Shown here piece after piece: positions 16,222-24,254 of a stretch of DNA of 29,752 bases. This stretch comes from Prevotella sp. CAG:1058 (GTDB taxonomy: Bacteria; Bacteroidota; Bacteroidia; Bacteroidales; Bacteroidaceae): NCBI GenBank assembly GCA_000433175.1, contig HF986643.1, forward strand, positions 1-29,752. The letters run 5' to 3'. Both the position numbers and the translations under genes were made by a program. Below the pieces are notes generated by a model. That model was given only the letters and a program-made list of their open reading frames with translations, had not been told where the DNA came from and made no database searches. Every line of letters begins with the position of its first letter. Position 1 is the first letter of the stretch.

Positions 16222-17613
16222 ATGGAAATGTCTAAACAGAATACATTGAAAGGCAGCTTTGCCTTATGCGGAAAAGGCCTTCATACAGGACTGAACCTAA
16301 CAATCACGTTCAATCCGGCAAAAGAGAATACAGGTTACAAAATACAACGAATAGACCTTGAAGGAGAACCTATAATCGACGCTGTGGCCGAGAATGTTGT
16401 AGACACCCAGCGCGGAACCGTATTAGGTAAAGGAGATGTAAAAGTCTCAACCGTAGAGCACGCTCTTGCAGCACTTTACGCACTCGGCATAGACAACTGC
16501 CTGATTCAGGTAAATGGTCCGGAATTTCCAATACTAGACGGCTCGGCCGCACAGTATATCAGCAAGATAAATGAAATAGGAATTGAGGAGCAAAACGCTC
16601 CGAAAGACTATTACATAATTCGCCACAAGCTTGAGGTAAAAGACGAAGAGAGCGGTTCAAGCATAATAATACTGCCTGACGACGAGTTCAGTCTCACGGC
16701 AATGTGTTCGTTCGACTCAAAATTCATCAACAGCCAGTTCGCCACGCTTGACCACATGGAGAACTTCGCTACAGAGATAGCTCCTGCGCGAACATTCGTA
16801 TTTGTTAGAGACATTGAACCGCTGCTCCGTGCCAACCTGATAAAAGGTGGCGATATGGACAATGCCATAGTAATATATGAAAGACAGACCACACAAGAAC
16901 GTCTGAATGCGTTAGCCGACTTTCTGAAAGTGCCGCACCTTGATGCAACAAAACTCGGTTACATACAGCATAAGCCACTCGTATGGGAAAACGAATGTAC
17001 ACGCCACAAGCTGCTTGACATAGTTGGTGACATGGCACTAATCGGCAAACCCATAAAAGGCCGTATCATAGCAACAAAACCAGGTCATACGATAAACAAC
17101 AAGTTTGCCCGCCTGATGCGCCGTGAAATCCGCAAACACGAGATACAGGCTCCGATATACAACTGTAATGAAGCGCCCATTATGGACGTTAACCGCATAC
17201 GCGAACTTCTGCCGCACCGTTATCCAATGCAATTGGTTGACAAGGTGATAGCACTCGGGCCGACTAGCATTGTAGGCGTGAAAAATGTAACGAGCAATGA
17301 GCCGTTCTTCCAGGGACACTTCCCTCAAGAGCCTGTAATGCCTGGCGTTCTCCAAATTGAAGCTATGGCACAGTGTGGCGGTTTGCTTGTACTAAACACC
17401 GTAGAAGAACCTGAACGCTGGTCGACATACTTCATGAAGATTGACGATGTTAAATTCCGTCAGAAAGTTGTACCTGGTGACACCTTATTATTTAAGGTAG
17501 ACCTTTTGGCACCAGTCCGTCACGGAGTCTCATCAATGAAAGGTTATGTATTTGTAGGTGACAAGGTTGTGTCGGAAGCTACGTTTACCGCACAAATTGT
17601 GAAAAACAAATAA
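16222..17613 (+). CDS. lpxC-fabZ: Fused LpxC deacetylase / FabZ dehydratase
   Basis: The protein has 463 residues in two enzyme domains. Residues 1 to about 305 are LpxC, the zinc UDP-3-O-acyl-GlcNAc deacetylase and committed step of lipid A synthesis: STVEHALAAL (H80), RHKLLDIVGD (H262, D266) and KPGHTINNKFARLMR (H289). Residues about 322-463 are FabZ, the hydroxyacyl-ACP dehydratase: LLPHRYPMQLVDKV (H332), FFQGHFPQEPVMPGVLQIEAMAQ (E380). A second ATG at 16228 could also serve as start. The two activities compete for the same hydroxyacyl-ACP pool, so the fusion puts both branches on one chain; this fusion is known in Bacteroidetes. A hairpin follows in the spacer before lpxA. Confidence 0.97.
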   Translation: MEMSKQNTLKGSFALCGKGLHTGLNLTITFNPAKENTGYKIQRIDLEGEPIIDAVAENVVDTQRGTVLGKGDVKVSTVEHALAALYALGIDNCLIQVNGPEFPILDGSAAQYISKINEIGIEEQNAPKDYYIIRHKLEVKDEESGSSIIILPDDEFSLTAMCSFDSKFINSQFATLDHMENFATEIAPARTFVFVRDIEPLLRANLIKGGDMDNAIVIYERQTTQERLNALADFLKVPHLDATKLGYIQHKPLVWENECTRHKLLDIVGDMALIGKPIKGRIIATKPGHTINNKFARLMRREIRKHEIQAPIYNCNEAPIMDVNRIRELLPHRYPMQLVDKVIALGPTSIVGVKNVTSNEPFFQGHFPQEPVMPGVLQIEAMAQCGGLLVLNTVEEPERWSTYFMKIDDVKFRQKVVPGDTLLFKVDLLAPVRHGVSSMKGYVFVGDKVVSEATFTAQIVKNK

Positions 17614-17638
17614 AGATAATAAAAGTGTTTTTTAGAAG

Positions 17639-17669
17639 AAGGGGAAAGCTGTAATATCAGCTACCCCTT
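17639..17669 (+). other. Hairpin in the lpxC-lpxA spacer
   Basis: AAGGGG (17639-17644) and AGCTG (17647-17651) pair with CAGCT (17658-17662) and CCCCTT (17664-17669), with a small internal loop and a 6-nt apical loop. The T-run after it is poor (TCTGTTC), so it may be a weak terminator or an attenuating or processing hairpin that lowers lpxA expression relative to lpxC. Confidence 0.45.
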
Positions 17670-17722
17670 TCTGTTCAGATGCAGATCCATCACTCTATAT
17701 TTTAAACCACAAACACACAGAT

Positions 17723-18493
17723 ATGAACCAAATAAGTCCACTTGCTTATGTACATCCCGATGCAAAATTGGGAGACAACAATGTAATCGGCCCGTTTTGC
17801 TTTATTGACCAAAATACAGTAATGGGAGACAACAATGTACTGCAAAGTAACGTCATAATAAATTACGGTGCTCGAATAGGAAGCGGTAATGAGATATTTC
17901 CCGGAACAAGTATCAGTACAAAGCCACAAGACCTTAAATTCAGAGGTGAAGATACAACATGCGAAATTGGTGACAACAACAGCATACGAGAAAATGCCAC
18001 TATATCAAGAGGTACAGCATCAAAAGGCATGACCAAGGTCGGCTCAAACAACCTCTTGATGGAAAACATGCACATTGCTCACGACTGCGTAGTAGGCAGC
18101 AATTGTATTATTGGCAATTCAACCAAACTTGGCGGAGAAGTAACAGTAGACGACCATGCCATATTAAGCGCAACAGTTCTTTGCCACCAGTTCTGCCATA
18201 TCGGCGGTCACGTAATGATACAAGGCGGATGCAGGTTCAGTCAGGATATTCCTCCATACATAATAGCAGGCAAAGAGCCCACTAAATACTGTGGAATCAA
18301 TATTGTCGGGCTTCGTCGCCGCGGCTTTAATAATGAGCTTATCAACAACATACATGAAGCTTACAGATTGCTATACTCTAAAGGCGTGCTGAAAGAGGGT
18401 ATTGAGGAAATACGTAAGCATCTGCCTGAATGTGAAGACATAAATTATATCATCAACTTCGTTGAAACTTCAAAACGTGGTATCATAAGGTAA
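17723..18493 (+). CDS. lpxA: Acyl-ACP--UDP-N-acetylglucosamine O-acyltransferase
   Basis: The protein has 256 residues and catalyses the first step of lipid A synthesis. Hexapeptide repeats fill residues 1 to about 185 (HPDAKLGDNNVIGPFCFI and so on), MHIAHDCVVG places the catalytic His at 120 (H125 of E. coli), and a C-terminal helical region (GLRRRGFNNELINNIHEAYRLLY) completes the trimer-forming fold as in LpxA. ISTKPQDLKFRGED is diagnostic of LpxA against LpxD. The 109-bp gap from lpxC-fabZ contains a hairpin, but no promoter box is seen. miaA starts 4 bp after its stop codon. Confidence 0.96.
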   Translation: MNQISPLAYVHPDAKLGDNNVIGPFCFIDQNTVMGDNNVLQSNVIINYGARIGSGNEIFPGTSISTKPQDLKFRGEDTTCEIGDNNSIRENATISRGTASKGMTKVGSNNLLMENMHIAHDCVVGSNCIIGNSTKLGGEVTVDDHAILSATVLCHQFCHIGGHVMIQGGCRFSQDIPPYIIAGKEPTKYCGINIVGLRRRGFNNELINNIHEAYRLLYSKGVLKEGIEEIRKHLPECEDINYIINFVETSKRGIIR

Positions 18494-18497
18494 ACTT

Positions 18498-19394
18498 ATG
18501 AATACACTAGTAGTCATCGTGGGCCCTACAGGGGTAGGTAAAACAGCATTGTGCATGGATGTGGCCGAAAGGCTCAACACTGTAATAATTAATGCTGACT
18601 CACGCCAGATGTTTAATGAGATACCTATTGGTACGGCGGCACCGACAGAAGAGGAAAGACGCAGGATTAAGCACTATTTCGTTGGCAACTTAAATATTGG
18701 CGACTACTATAATGCATCAATGTTTGAAAACGATGTAATTAAACTGCTTGGCAATCTTTTCAAAGAAAACGAGAAAGTGATAATGTCAGGCGGAAGCATG
18801 ATGTATGTTGATGCCGTATGTAATGGTATTGACGATATACCATCAGTAAAAGAGGACGTGCGCCGCGAGGTACAAGACTATTATGAACAAAACGGCTTGG
18901 AGGCAGCCTGCCAAATACTTAAGTCGCTTGATCCGGATTATTACGATATAGTAGACAGGAAAAACCACAAACGCGTGATTCATGCTATCGAGATATGCCT
19001 GTCTACAGGGAAGATGTACTCTTCATTCAGAACCAATGCAAAAAAAAAGCGGCCGTTCAAATTAGTGAAAATCGGCCTGGCACGCGAACGTGAGGAATTA
19101 TACAGACGTATAGATGTCCGCGTTGACAGAATGATGGATGACGGCATGCTCGAAGAAGTAAGAAAAGTATATCCATACCGAAACACCAACTCATTGAATA
19201 CAGTTGGATATAAGGAACTTTTCGATTATCTTGACGGTAAATACTCACTAGACGAAGCTATATTCAAGATTAAATGCAATACACATAAATATTGCAGGAA
19301 ACAGCTTACCTGGTTCAAGCGAGATAAAGATATACGCTGGTTTTCTCCGGACAATGTTGAAGAAATCATAAATTACATAAGCAATTTCGATTAA
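18498..19394 (+). CDS. miaA: tRNA dimethylallyltransferase
   Basis: The protein has 298 residues and transfers the dimethylallyl group to A37 of tRNAs that read codons starting with U. GPTGVGKT at 9-16 is the P-loop, NADSRQMFNEIPIGTAAPT at 32-50 the DSRQ catalytic/tRNA motif, and HYFVGNLNIGDYYNASMFENDV the substrate loop. RFFSP-like and NTVGYKELFDYL segments near the C-terminus are also typical. It follows lpxA by 4 bp and ends the cluster; an mrcA promoter lies in the 46-bp gap after it. Its base composition is more AT-rich by eye than that of purC-pyrF. Confidence 0.95.
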   Translation: MNTLVVIVGPTGVGKTALCMDVAERLNTVIINADSRQMFNEIPIGTAAPTEEERRRIKHYFVGNLNIGDYYNASMFENDVIKLLGNLFKENEKVIMSGGSMMYVDAVCNGIDDIPSVKEDVRREVQDYYEQNGLEAACQILKSLDPDYYDIVDRKNHKRVIHAIEICLSTGKMYSSFRTNAKKKRPFKLVKIGLAREREELYRRIDVRVDRMMDDGMLEEVRKVYPYRNTNSLNTVGYKELFDYLDGKYSLDEAIFKIKCNTHKYCRKQLTWFKRDKDIRWFSPDNVEEIINYISNFD

Positions 19395-19410
19395 GACACA
19401 TCTTTTTCGT

Positions 19411-19418
19411 TACATTTG
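19411..19418 (+). promoter_or_regulatory. Candidate -7 box for mrcA
   Basis: TACATTTG matches TAnnTTTG and is 22 bp before the mrcA ATG. Upstream is TTTC at 19385-19388, a weak -33 at 22-nt spacing. Confidence 0.5.
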
Positions 19419-19440
19419 CACAAGAAAAACGAAAGATATT

Positions 19441-21969
19441 ATGTTTCAGAAATTCAAGGACTCACGGATAGGCAGATTTCTTACACTCTGCACCCGCAAG
19501 ATGAAAAGCTTTTGGCAATGGTACAAAGGTCTTTACATCGGTAGCAAATGGTATAAGAAGACCATTGTTGTAATAGCCTCGCTCATTGTGGCGTTCATAG
19601 TTTACTTAGGCATGGTCGACATTAACTTTTTGTGGTTGTTTGGTAAATCTCCTGGTTTCTCACAAATAAAAAAACCGACAACCAGTGAAGCATCGGAAAT
19701 TTACAGTGCTGACGGTGTACTCATTGGCAAATACTTCAGCGAAAACCGTACACCTGTAAAATACGAAGATGTTAATCCTGTATTCTGGAAAGCCCTAATC
19801 GATACCGAAGACGAGCGTTTCTATAAACATCGTGGTGTAGACCCCATTGGCCTCTTCGCAGTATTGAAAGAGGTTGCGGTCAGCCATGAAGCCCGAGGTG
19901 CTTCCACAATAACCCAGCAGCTGGCCAAGAATATGTTCCGCGTAAGGACACAATACTCAACCGGACTTCTCGGCTATATACCTGGCGTACGAATGCTCAT
20001 CATGAAAAGCAAGGAATGGATAATAGCCACCAAGCTTGAAATGTTGTACGACAAGCAGGATATTCTTACAATGTACGCGAACACCGTAGACTTCGGTTCT
20101 AACGCCTACGGTATAAAGACAGCATGCAAGACTTATTTTAACACCACCCCTGCCGAAATGACTGCCGAACAAGCAGCCGTGCTCGTGGGCATGCTAAAAG
20201 CTACAACATACTATAATCCAATAAGCCATCCGGAGAACAGCCTGGAAAGACGTAACGTTGTATTGCACAACATGATGTCGCACGGCGACTTGACAAGAGA
20301 ACAGTTTGACTCGATAAGCGCCATTCCTATAAAGCTTAATTATAGCGTGGAAAGCAATTATGACGGGCAGGCAAAATACTTCCGCGAAGCAATAGCCGAC
20401 TACCTGAAAGACTGGTGTAAGGAGAACGGTTACGACCTGTACAGCAGCGGATTGAAGATTTATACGACTATCGATACCCGCATGCAGAAATATGCCGAGG
20501 AAGCGGCGAGGAAACAGATGCGCCAAGTGCAACGTAATTTTGACCGCCATTGGGCAGGCCAGGATCCTTGGCGCGACGAGAACCACCAAGTCATACCCGG
20601 TTTCATCGAGGACATAGCCAAACGCCAGCCTGCATACAAGATGCTCCTGCAACGTTTCCCCGACCAGCCTGACTCTATAAACTATTACCTCAACAAACCG
20701 CACAAGGTAAAGCTCTTCGACTATGAGAAGGGGACCATAGAGAAAGAAATGAGCACTCTTGACTCAATACGATACATGGTCAAGTTCATGCACTGTTCGT
20801 TCGTAGCCATGGAACCGCAGACCGGGCACGTTAAGGCATGGGTCGGCGACATTGACTTCGATTCATGGAAGTACGACAAAGTAACAGCTATGCGACAGCC
20901 TGGCTCCACGTTCAAACTCTTCGTCTACACCGAAGCGATGAACCAGGGACTGACACCGTGTGACAAGCGCCGCGACGAATACATCCGCATGGAAGTTTAC
21001 GACAAGCAGAAACACGGAATGACAACGTGGACACCGTCCAACGCAAACGGACGATTCTCTGGTGACTCGATTCCGCTGAAAGGAGCATTCGCCAGAAGTA
21101 TAAACTCGATAGCTGTAAGGCTCGGACAGGAAATGGGTATAAAGAACATTGCCAAGACCGCCCACGACATGGGAATAAAGAGCCCGCTCGACGAGCAACC
21201 TTCACTCGCGCTGGGCTCGTCAGACGTAAACCTGCTCGAAATGGTCAACGCATATTGTACAATCGCCAACGACGGCAAGCATATCGAGCCTGTACTTGTA
21301 ACAAGAATAGTCGACAAGGACGGACATGAAGTCTACACCAGCCAGGAAGAGGAGAAACAAGTAATACCGTACAAGAGCGCTTTCTTCATGCAACAGCTGC
21401 TCATGGGCGGAATGCGTGAACCGGGTGGAACGTCTCAAAGTTTGTGGGGATACGTCGACAAGGCGCAAGACACGGACTTCGGAGGCAAGACCGGTACGTC
21501 AAACAACCATTCAGATGCATGGTTCATGTGCGTAAGCCCCAAGATAGTATGCGGCGCATGGGTTGGCGGCGAATACCGTAGCATACACTTCCGCACGGGA
21601 GCGCTTGGACAAGGAAGCCGCACTGCATTGCCTATATGCGGATATTTCCTGCAATCGCTGATGTCTGATGCAAACTTCAGGCAATACCACGGGCACTTCA
21701 ACAAACCTGTCGACGACGACATTACGCGCGACATGTATCTTTGCGACAGCTATTATCCGGTAAAGAAGGACACAGCTGCAATAGACAGCACGGCATTGGC
21801 CGATTCGATAGCTGCTGAAAAGACAGGTCACCCGATGAACGCCCTCGAGAAGATGGTAACAGGCAACGCCATAAACGTTGAACCCCAAACAGAAGGGCGA
21901 AAAGAAAGAAAAGAGCCCAAAAAGAACGACAAACCACACGAAGAAGTGGTAAGGTTTGAAGACCTATGA
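19441..21969 (+). CDS. mrcA: Bifunctional penicillin-binding protein 1A
   Basis: The protein has 842 residues and is a class A PBP that polymerises and crosslinks peptidoglycan at the outer face of the inner membrane. A basic N-terminus precedes a membrane helix (TIVVIASLIVAFIVYLGMV, 41-59). The GT51 glycosyltransferase domain is marked by DTEDERFYKHRGVD at 121-134 (catalytic Glu) and ARGASTITQQLAKNMF at 151-166. The transpeptidase has the SxxK motif STFK at 489-492, SIN at 553-555 and KTG at 683-685. The C-terminal 50 residues are rich in Lys, Glu and Pro and probably disordered. It is preceded by its own -7 box and followed by a strong hairpin. mltG in this window encodes an enzyme that acts on the same glycan strands. 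Confidence 0.97.
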   Translation: MFQKFKDSRIGRFLTLCTRKMKSFWQWYKGLYIGSKWYKKTIVVIASLIVAFIVYLGMVDINFLWLFGKSPGFSQIKKPTTSEASEIYSADGVLIGKYFSENRTPVKYEDVNPVFWKALIDTEDERFYKHRGVDPIGLFAVLKEVAVSHEARGASTITQQLAKNMFRVRTQYSTGLLGYIPGVRMLIMKSKEWIIATKLEMLYDKQDILTMYANTVDFGSNAYGIKTACKTYFNTTPAEMTAEQAAVLVGMLKATTYYNPISHPENSLERRNVVLHNMMSHGDLTREQFDSISAIPIKLNYSVESNYDGQAKYFREAIADYLKDWCKENGYDLYSSGLKIYTTIDTRMQKYAEEAARKQMRQVQRNFDRHWAGQDPWRDENHQVIPGFIEDIAKRQPAYKMLLQRFPDQPDSINYYLNKPHKVKLFDYEKGTIEKEMSTLDSIRYMVKFMHCSFVAMEPQTGHVKAWVGDIDFDSWKYDKVTAMRQPGSTFKLFVYTEAMNQGLTPCDKRRDEYIRMEVYDKQKHGMTTWTPSNANGRFSGDSIPLKGAFARSINSIAVRLGQEMGIKNIAKTAHDMGIKSPLDEQPSLALGSSDVNLLEMVNAYCTIANDGKHIEPVLVTRIVDKDGHEVYTSQEEEKQVIPYKSAFFMQQLLMGGMREPGGTSQSLWGYVDKAQDTDFGGKTGTSNNHSDAWFMCVSPKIVCGAWVGGEYRSIHFRTGALGQGSRTALPICGYFLQSLMSDANFRQYHGHFNKPVDDDITRDMYLCDSYYPVKKDTAAIDSTALADSIAAEKTGHPMNALEKMVTGNAINVEPQTEGRKERKEPKKNDKPHEEVVRFEDL

Positions 21970-21973
21970 CATA

Positions 21974-22027
21974 CAGAAGGGCGAGAGGCCGTAAAATAGA
22001 TAAAAGGCCTTTCGCCCTTCTGTTTCC
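21974..22027 (+). terminator. Terminator after mrcA
   Basis: The 17-nt arms at 21974-21990 (starting CAGAAGGGCG) and 22006-22022 (ending CGCCCTTCTG) pair with a single G-T wobble across a 15-nt loop, followed by TTTCC. The T-run is short but the stem is very stable. Confidence 0.8.
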
Positions 22028-22037
22028 AACAAAAAAC

Positions 22038-22069
22038 AATGTTGCATGACAAAACCACCATGCAACATT
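22038..22069. promoter_or_regulatory. 11-bp inverted repeat upstream of the helicase gene
   Basis: AATGTTGCATG (22038-22048) is perfectly complementary to CATGCAACATT (22059-22069) over a 10-nt spacer, ending 40 bp before the helicase ATG. There is no T-run, so it looks like an operator or leader hairpin rather than a terminator. No TAnnTTTG box is visible nearby. Confidence 0.4.
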
Positions 22070-22109
22070 ATACCGCAAACTCTAAGAAACAAGACAGAAG
22101 TTAATCCCG

Positions 22110-23822
22110 ATGCTCGACACCGACAACAGAGAGTTGCAACAAGCCCTGCAAATAATACAATACACCAGCCGCTCGCTCTTCCTTACGGGAAAAGCCGGCA
22201 CGGGCAAGTCTACGTTCCTGCGCCATATATGCGCAAACACCAAGAAAAAGCACGTCATCCTTGCCCCGACTGGCATAGCAGCCATAAATGCTGGAGGAAC
22301 CACTTTGCACAGTTTCTTCAAACTGCCTTTCCACCCGCTACTGCCCGACGACGAGCGATACTCTGTGCGCAACCTTCGCGCCACGATGAAGTACACATCC
22401 GAAAAACGCAAGATTCTACGCGAAGTAGAGCTGATTGTGATTGACGAGATAAGCATGGTGCGGGCAGATATCATCGACTTCATAGACAAAGTGTTGCGCG
22501 TGTTTTCACGCAACATGCGGCAGCCATTCGGCGGCAAACAGCTTCTGCTCGTTGGCGACATGTTCCAATTGGAACCGGTAGTCAAGGAAGACGAACGCCG
22601 CATGCTACACCCCTACTACCCCACAACCTTATTCTTCGGCGCCCGTGTGTGGCGTGAAACGCACCTCGTAAGCATCGAGTTGCAGAAAACATACAGACAA
22701 ACCGACGCCGCATTCATCAGCATACTAGACCACTTACGTACAGGCTGCGCAACCGACACAGACCTGAACACACTGAACACGCGGGTGACCATGCCCGAAG
22801 AAAGCGAAAAAAGCATGGCCATCACATTGTCGACACGCCGCGACACGGTAGACTACATAAATGAACGCAAGCTGAAAAGCCTGCCCGGCGAGGCAACAAA
22901 TTTCACAGGCAAAATAACCGGAGACTTTCCAGCCTCAAGCCTGCCTACGCCAGAACAGCTCGAACTGAAGCCGGGCGCACAGGTAATGTTCATCAAGAAC
23001 GACATGGACCACCGCTGGGTGAACGGCACGATTGGAGTAGTTGAAGGTATTGACGAGGAAGACAACACGGTGTATGTAGTGACCGAAGACGGCAACGAAT
23101 ACGACGTACGGCGCGAGCGTTGGAGCAACATGAGCTACAAGTTCAACGAGAACGAGAAGAAAATCGAAGAAGAGGAAATCGGCAGCTACATACAATTTCC
23201 GCTACGCCTGGCATGGGCAATTACCGTACATAAGAGCCAGGGACTAACCTTCAAGCATGTCAACATAGACTTCACCGGAGGCGTGTTCGCCGGAGGCCAG
23301 GCTTATGTAGCCCTGTCAAGATGCTCCTCGCTAGGGGGAATAACCCTCGCCCGCCCACTCCGCCGCGAAGACATATTCGTACGCCAGGACGTGGTTAGGT
23401 TTTCAACCGGATTCAACAACAACACACTGATAGACAAGGCATTAAAAGAGTCGGCAGCAGACAAGGAATACCACGAGTCAGCCATTGCCTTCGACAGGGG
23501 CGATTTCGACACATGCATCAATGCCCTCTTCAGAGCCATACACCACCGCTATGACATCGAAAAACCGTCTGCACGCCGGCTAATCCGCCGCAAACTTAAC
23601 TACATAAACACACTGAAAAACGACAACAACAGCCTTAAGGAAGAGCTGGCACGCCAAAAAGACACTCTAAAACGCCTCGCCGCAGAATACACGTTATTAG
23701 GCAAGGAATGTGAGATTGAACACATGCCTGAGGCGGCAATAGCAAACTACCGTAAGGCACTCGAGCTGTATCCCGATGCAAAAGATGCAGAAAGAAGGCT
23801 GAAAAAACTACAAAAACAATAA
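22110..23822 (+). CDS. PIF1-like superfamily 1 helicase with C-terminal TPR-like tail
   Basis: The protein has 570 residues. GKAGTGKS at 27-34 (Walker A), VIDEISM at 110-116 (Walker B) and VGDMFQLEPV at 148-157 (motif III) match the PIF1/RecD-like SF1B helicases. AWAITVHKSQGLTF at about 365-378 and YVALSRCSSLGGI near 398 are motifs V and VI, within a UvrD_C_2-like C-terminal half. After about residue 430 the sequence turns into helical charged segments, a coiled coil (TLKNDNNSLKEELARQKDTLKRLAAEY) and a TPR-like pair ending AAIANYRKALELYPDAKDAERRLKKL. It probably unwinds 5' to 3' DNA in replication or repair, by family knowledge; the role of the tail is unknown. It appears monocistronic, between two terminator hairpins. 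Confidence 0.88.
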   Translation: MLDTDNRELQQALQIIQYTSRSLFLTGKAGTGKSTFLRHICANTKKKHVILAPTGIAAINAGGTTLHSFFKLPFHPLLPDDERYSVRNLRATMKYTSEKRKILREVELIVIDEISMVRADIIDFIDKVLRVFSRNMRQPFGGKQLLLVGDMFQLEPVVKEDERRMLHPYYPTTLFFGARVWRETHLVSIELQKTYRQTDAAFISILDHLRTGCATDTDLNTLNTRVTMPEESEKSMAITLSTRRDTVDYINERKLKSLPGEATNFTGKITGDFPASSLPTPEQLELKPGAQVMFIKNDMDHRWVNGTIGVVEGIDEEDNTVYVVTEDGNEYDVRRERWSNMSYKFNENEKKIEEEEIGSYIQFPLRLAWAITVHKSQGLTFKHVNIDFTGGVFAGGQAYVALSRCSSLGGITLARPLRREDIFVRQDVVRFSTGFNNNTLIDKALKESAADKEYHESAIAFDRGDFDTCINALFRAIHHRYDIEKPSARRLIRRKLNYINTLKNDNNSLKEELARQKDTLKRLAAEYTLLGKECEIEHMPEAAIANYRKALELYPDAKDAERRLKKLQKQ

Positions 23823-23869
23823 CCTGACAGGAGTTTGGACCGACCGGACGCAACCGTCAGGACAAGCAT

Positions 23870-23917
23870 ATCGGGCGTTTCATGCATAAAGCGTTTTTTT
23901 GCATGAAAACGCCCGAT
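23870..23917 (+). terminator. Terminator-like hairpin after the helicase gene
   Basis: The arm 23870-23886 (ATCGGGCGTTTCATGCA) pairs with 23900-23917 (starting TGCATGAAAACG) with one bulged base, around a loop containing seven T. TTTCC follows. It is 48 bp after the stop codon. Confidence 0.7.
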
Positions 23918-23921
23918 TTCC

Positions 23922-24020
23922 AATATGTGGCATATTGCATTCCCAAAGGCCACCTTTCGGCATGTAAAAGGTTACCTTTTGCCGTGTAAAAGACCACTTT
24001 TTACAAAAGTGGTAAAATAT
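23922..24020 (+). repeat. Array 3 of the dispersed 22-nt intergenic repeat
   Basis: Units start at 23922, 23944, 23966 and 23988, exactly 22 nt apart. The clearest, at 23966, reads AAAAGGTTACCTTTT followed by GCCGTGT. The first (AATATGTGGCAT) resembles the second unit of array 1. Seventeen bases into the last unit the box AAAAGTGGTAAAATAT follows, as in array 1; here ACCACTTTT (23993-24001) and AAAAGTGGT (24005-24013) form a 9-bp hairpin with a 3-nt loop. The 432-bp gap from 23823 to 24254 holds a terminator, this array, a palindrome at 24051-24064 and the dedA promoter; no gene is visible. Confidence 0.7.
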
Positions 24021-24050
24021 AACAGCCTGTCTATACATTTACCGATGCCA

Positions 24051-24064
24051 GGCGTAATTACGCC
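24051..24064. repeat. 14-bp perfect palindrome upstream of dedA
   Basis: GGCGTAATTACGCC is self-complementary and shares the core GTAATTAC with the palindrome before lpxD. It lies about 125 bp upstream of the dedA -33 box, far for a classical operator. Confidence 0.3.
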
Positions 24065-24187
24065 GCACTAACGAATGGAAGAATTGGCATGAAATGCAAA
24101 AACATAGGAAGCCGTATCCGGCTGATTTTTAATTTTCATAAAAAATTTTAGCAGATAACAATAATTTTAAAAAACAAACCGATTTGT

Positions 24188-24218
24188 TTTGCGTTGCTCG
24201 CAAATTGCTGTATCTTTG
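24188..24218 (+). promoter_or_regulatory. Promoter of dedA
   Basis: TTTG at 24188-24191 and TATCTTTG at 24211-24218 are separated by exactly 19 nt. The ATG is at 24255, giving a leader of about 30 nt. Confidence 0.8.
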
Positions 24219-24254
24219 CACTCGATTTTTCATTTTACTATTTCAAATTGATTA

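Noticed and set aside
22101..23822. The helicase as part of a defence system
   Set aside because: No nuclease, methylase or other defence partner is adjacent, and the gene sits between its own terminator hairpins among housekeeping genes.
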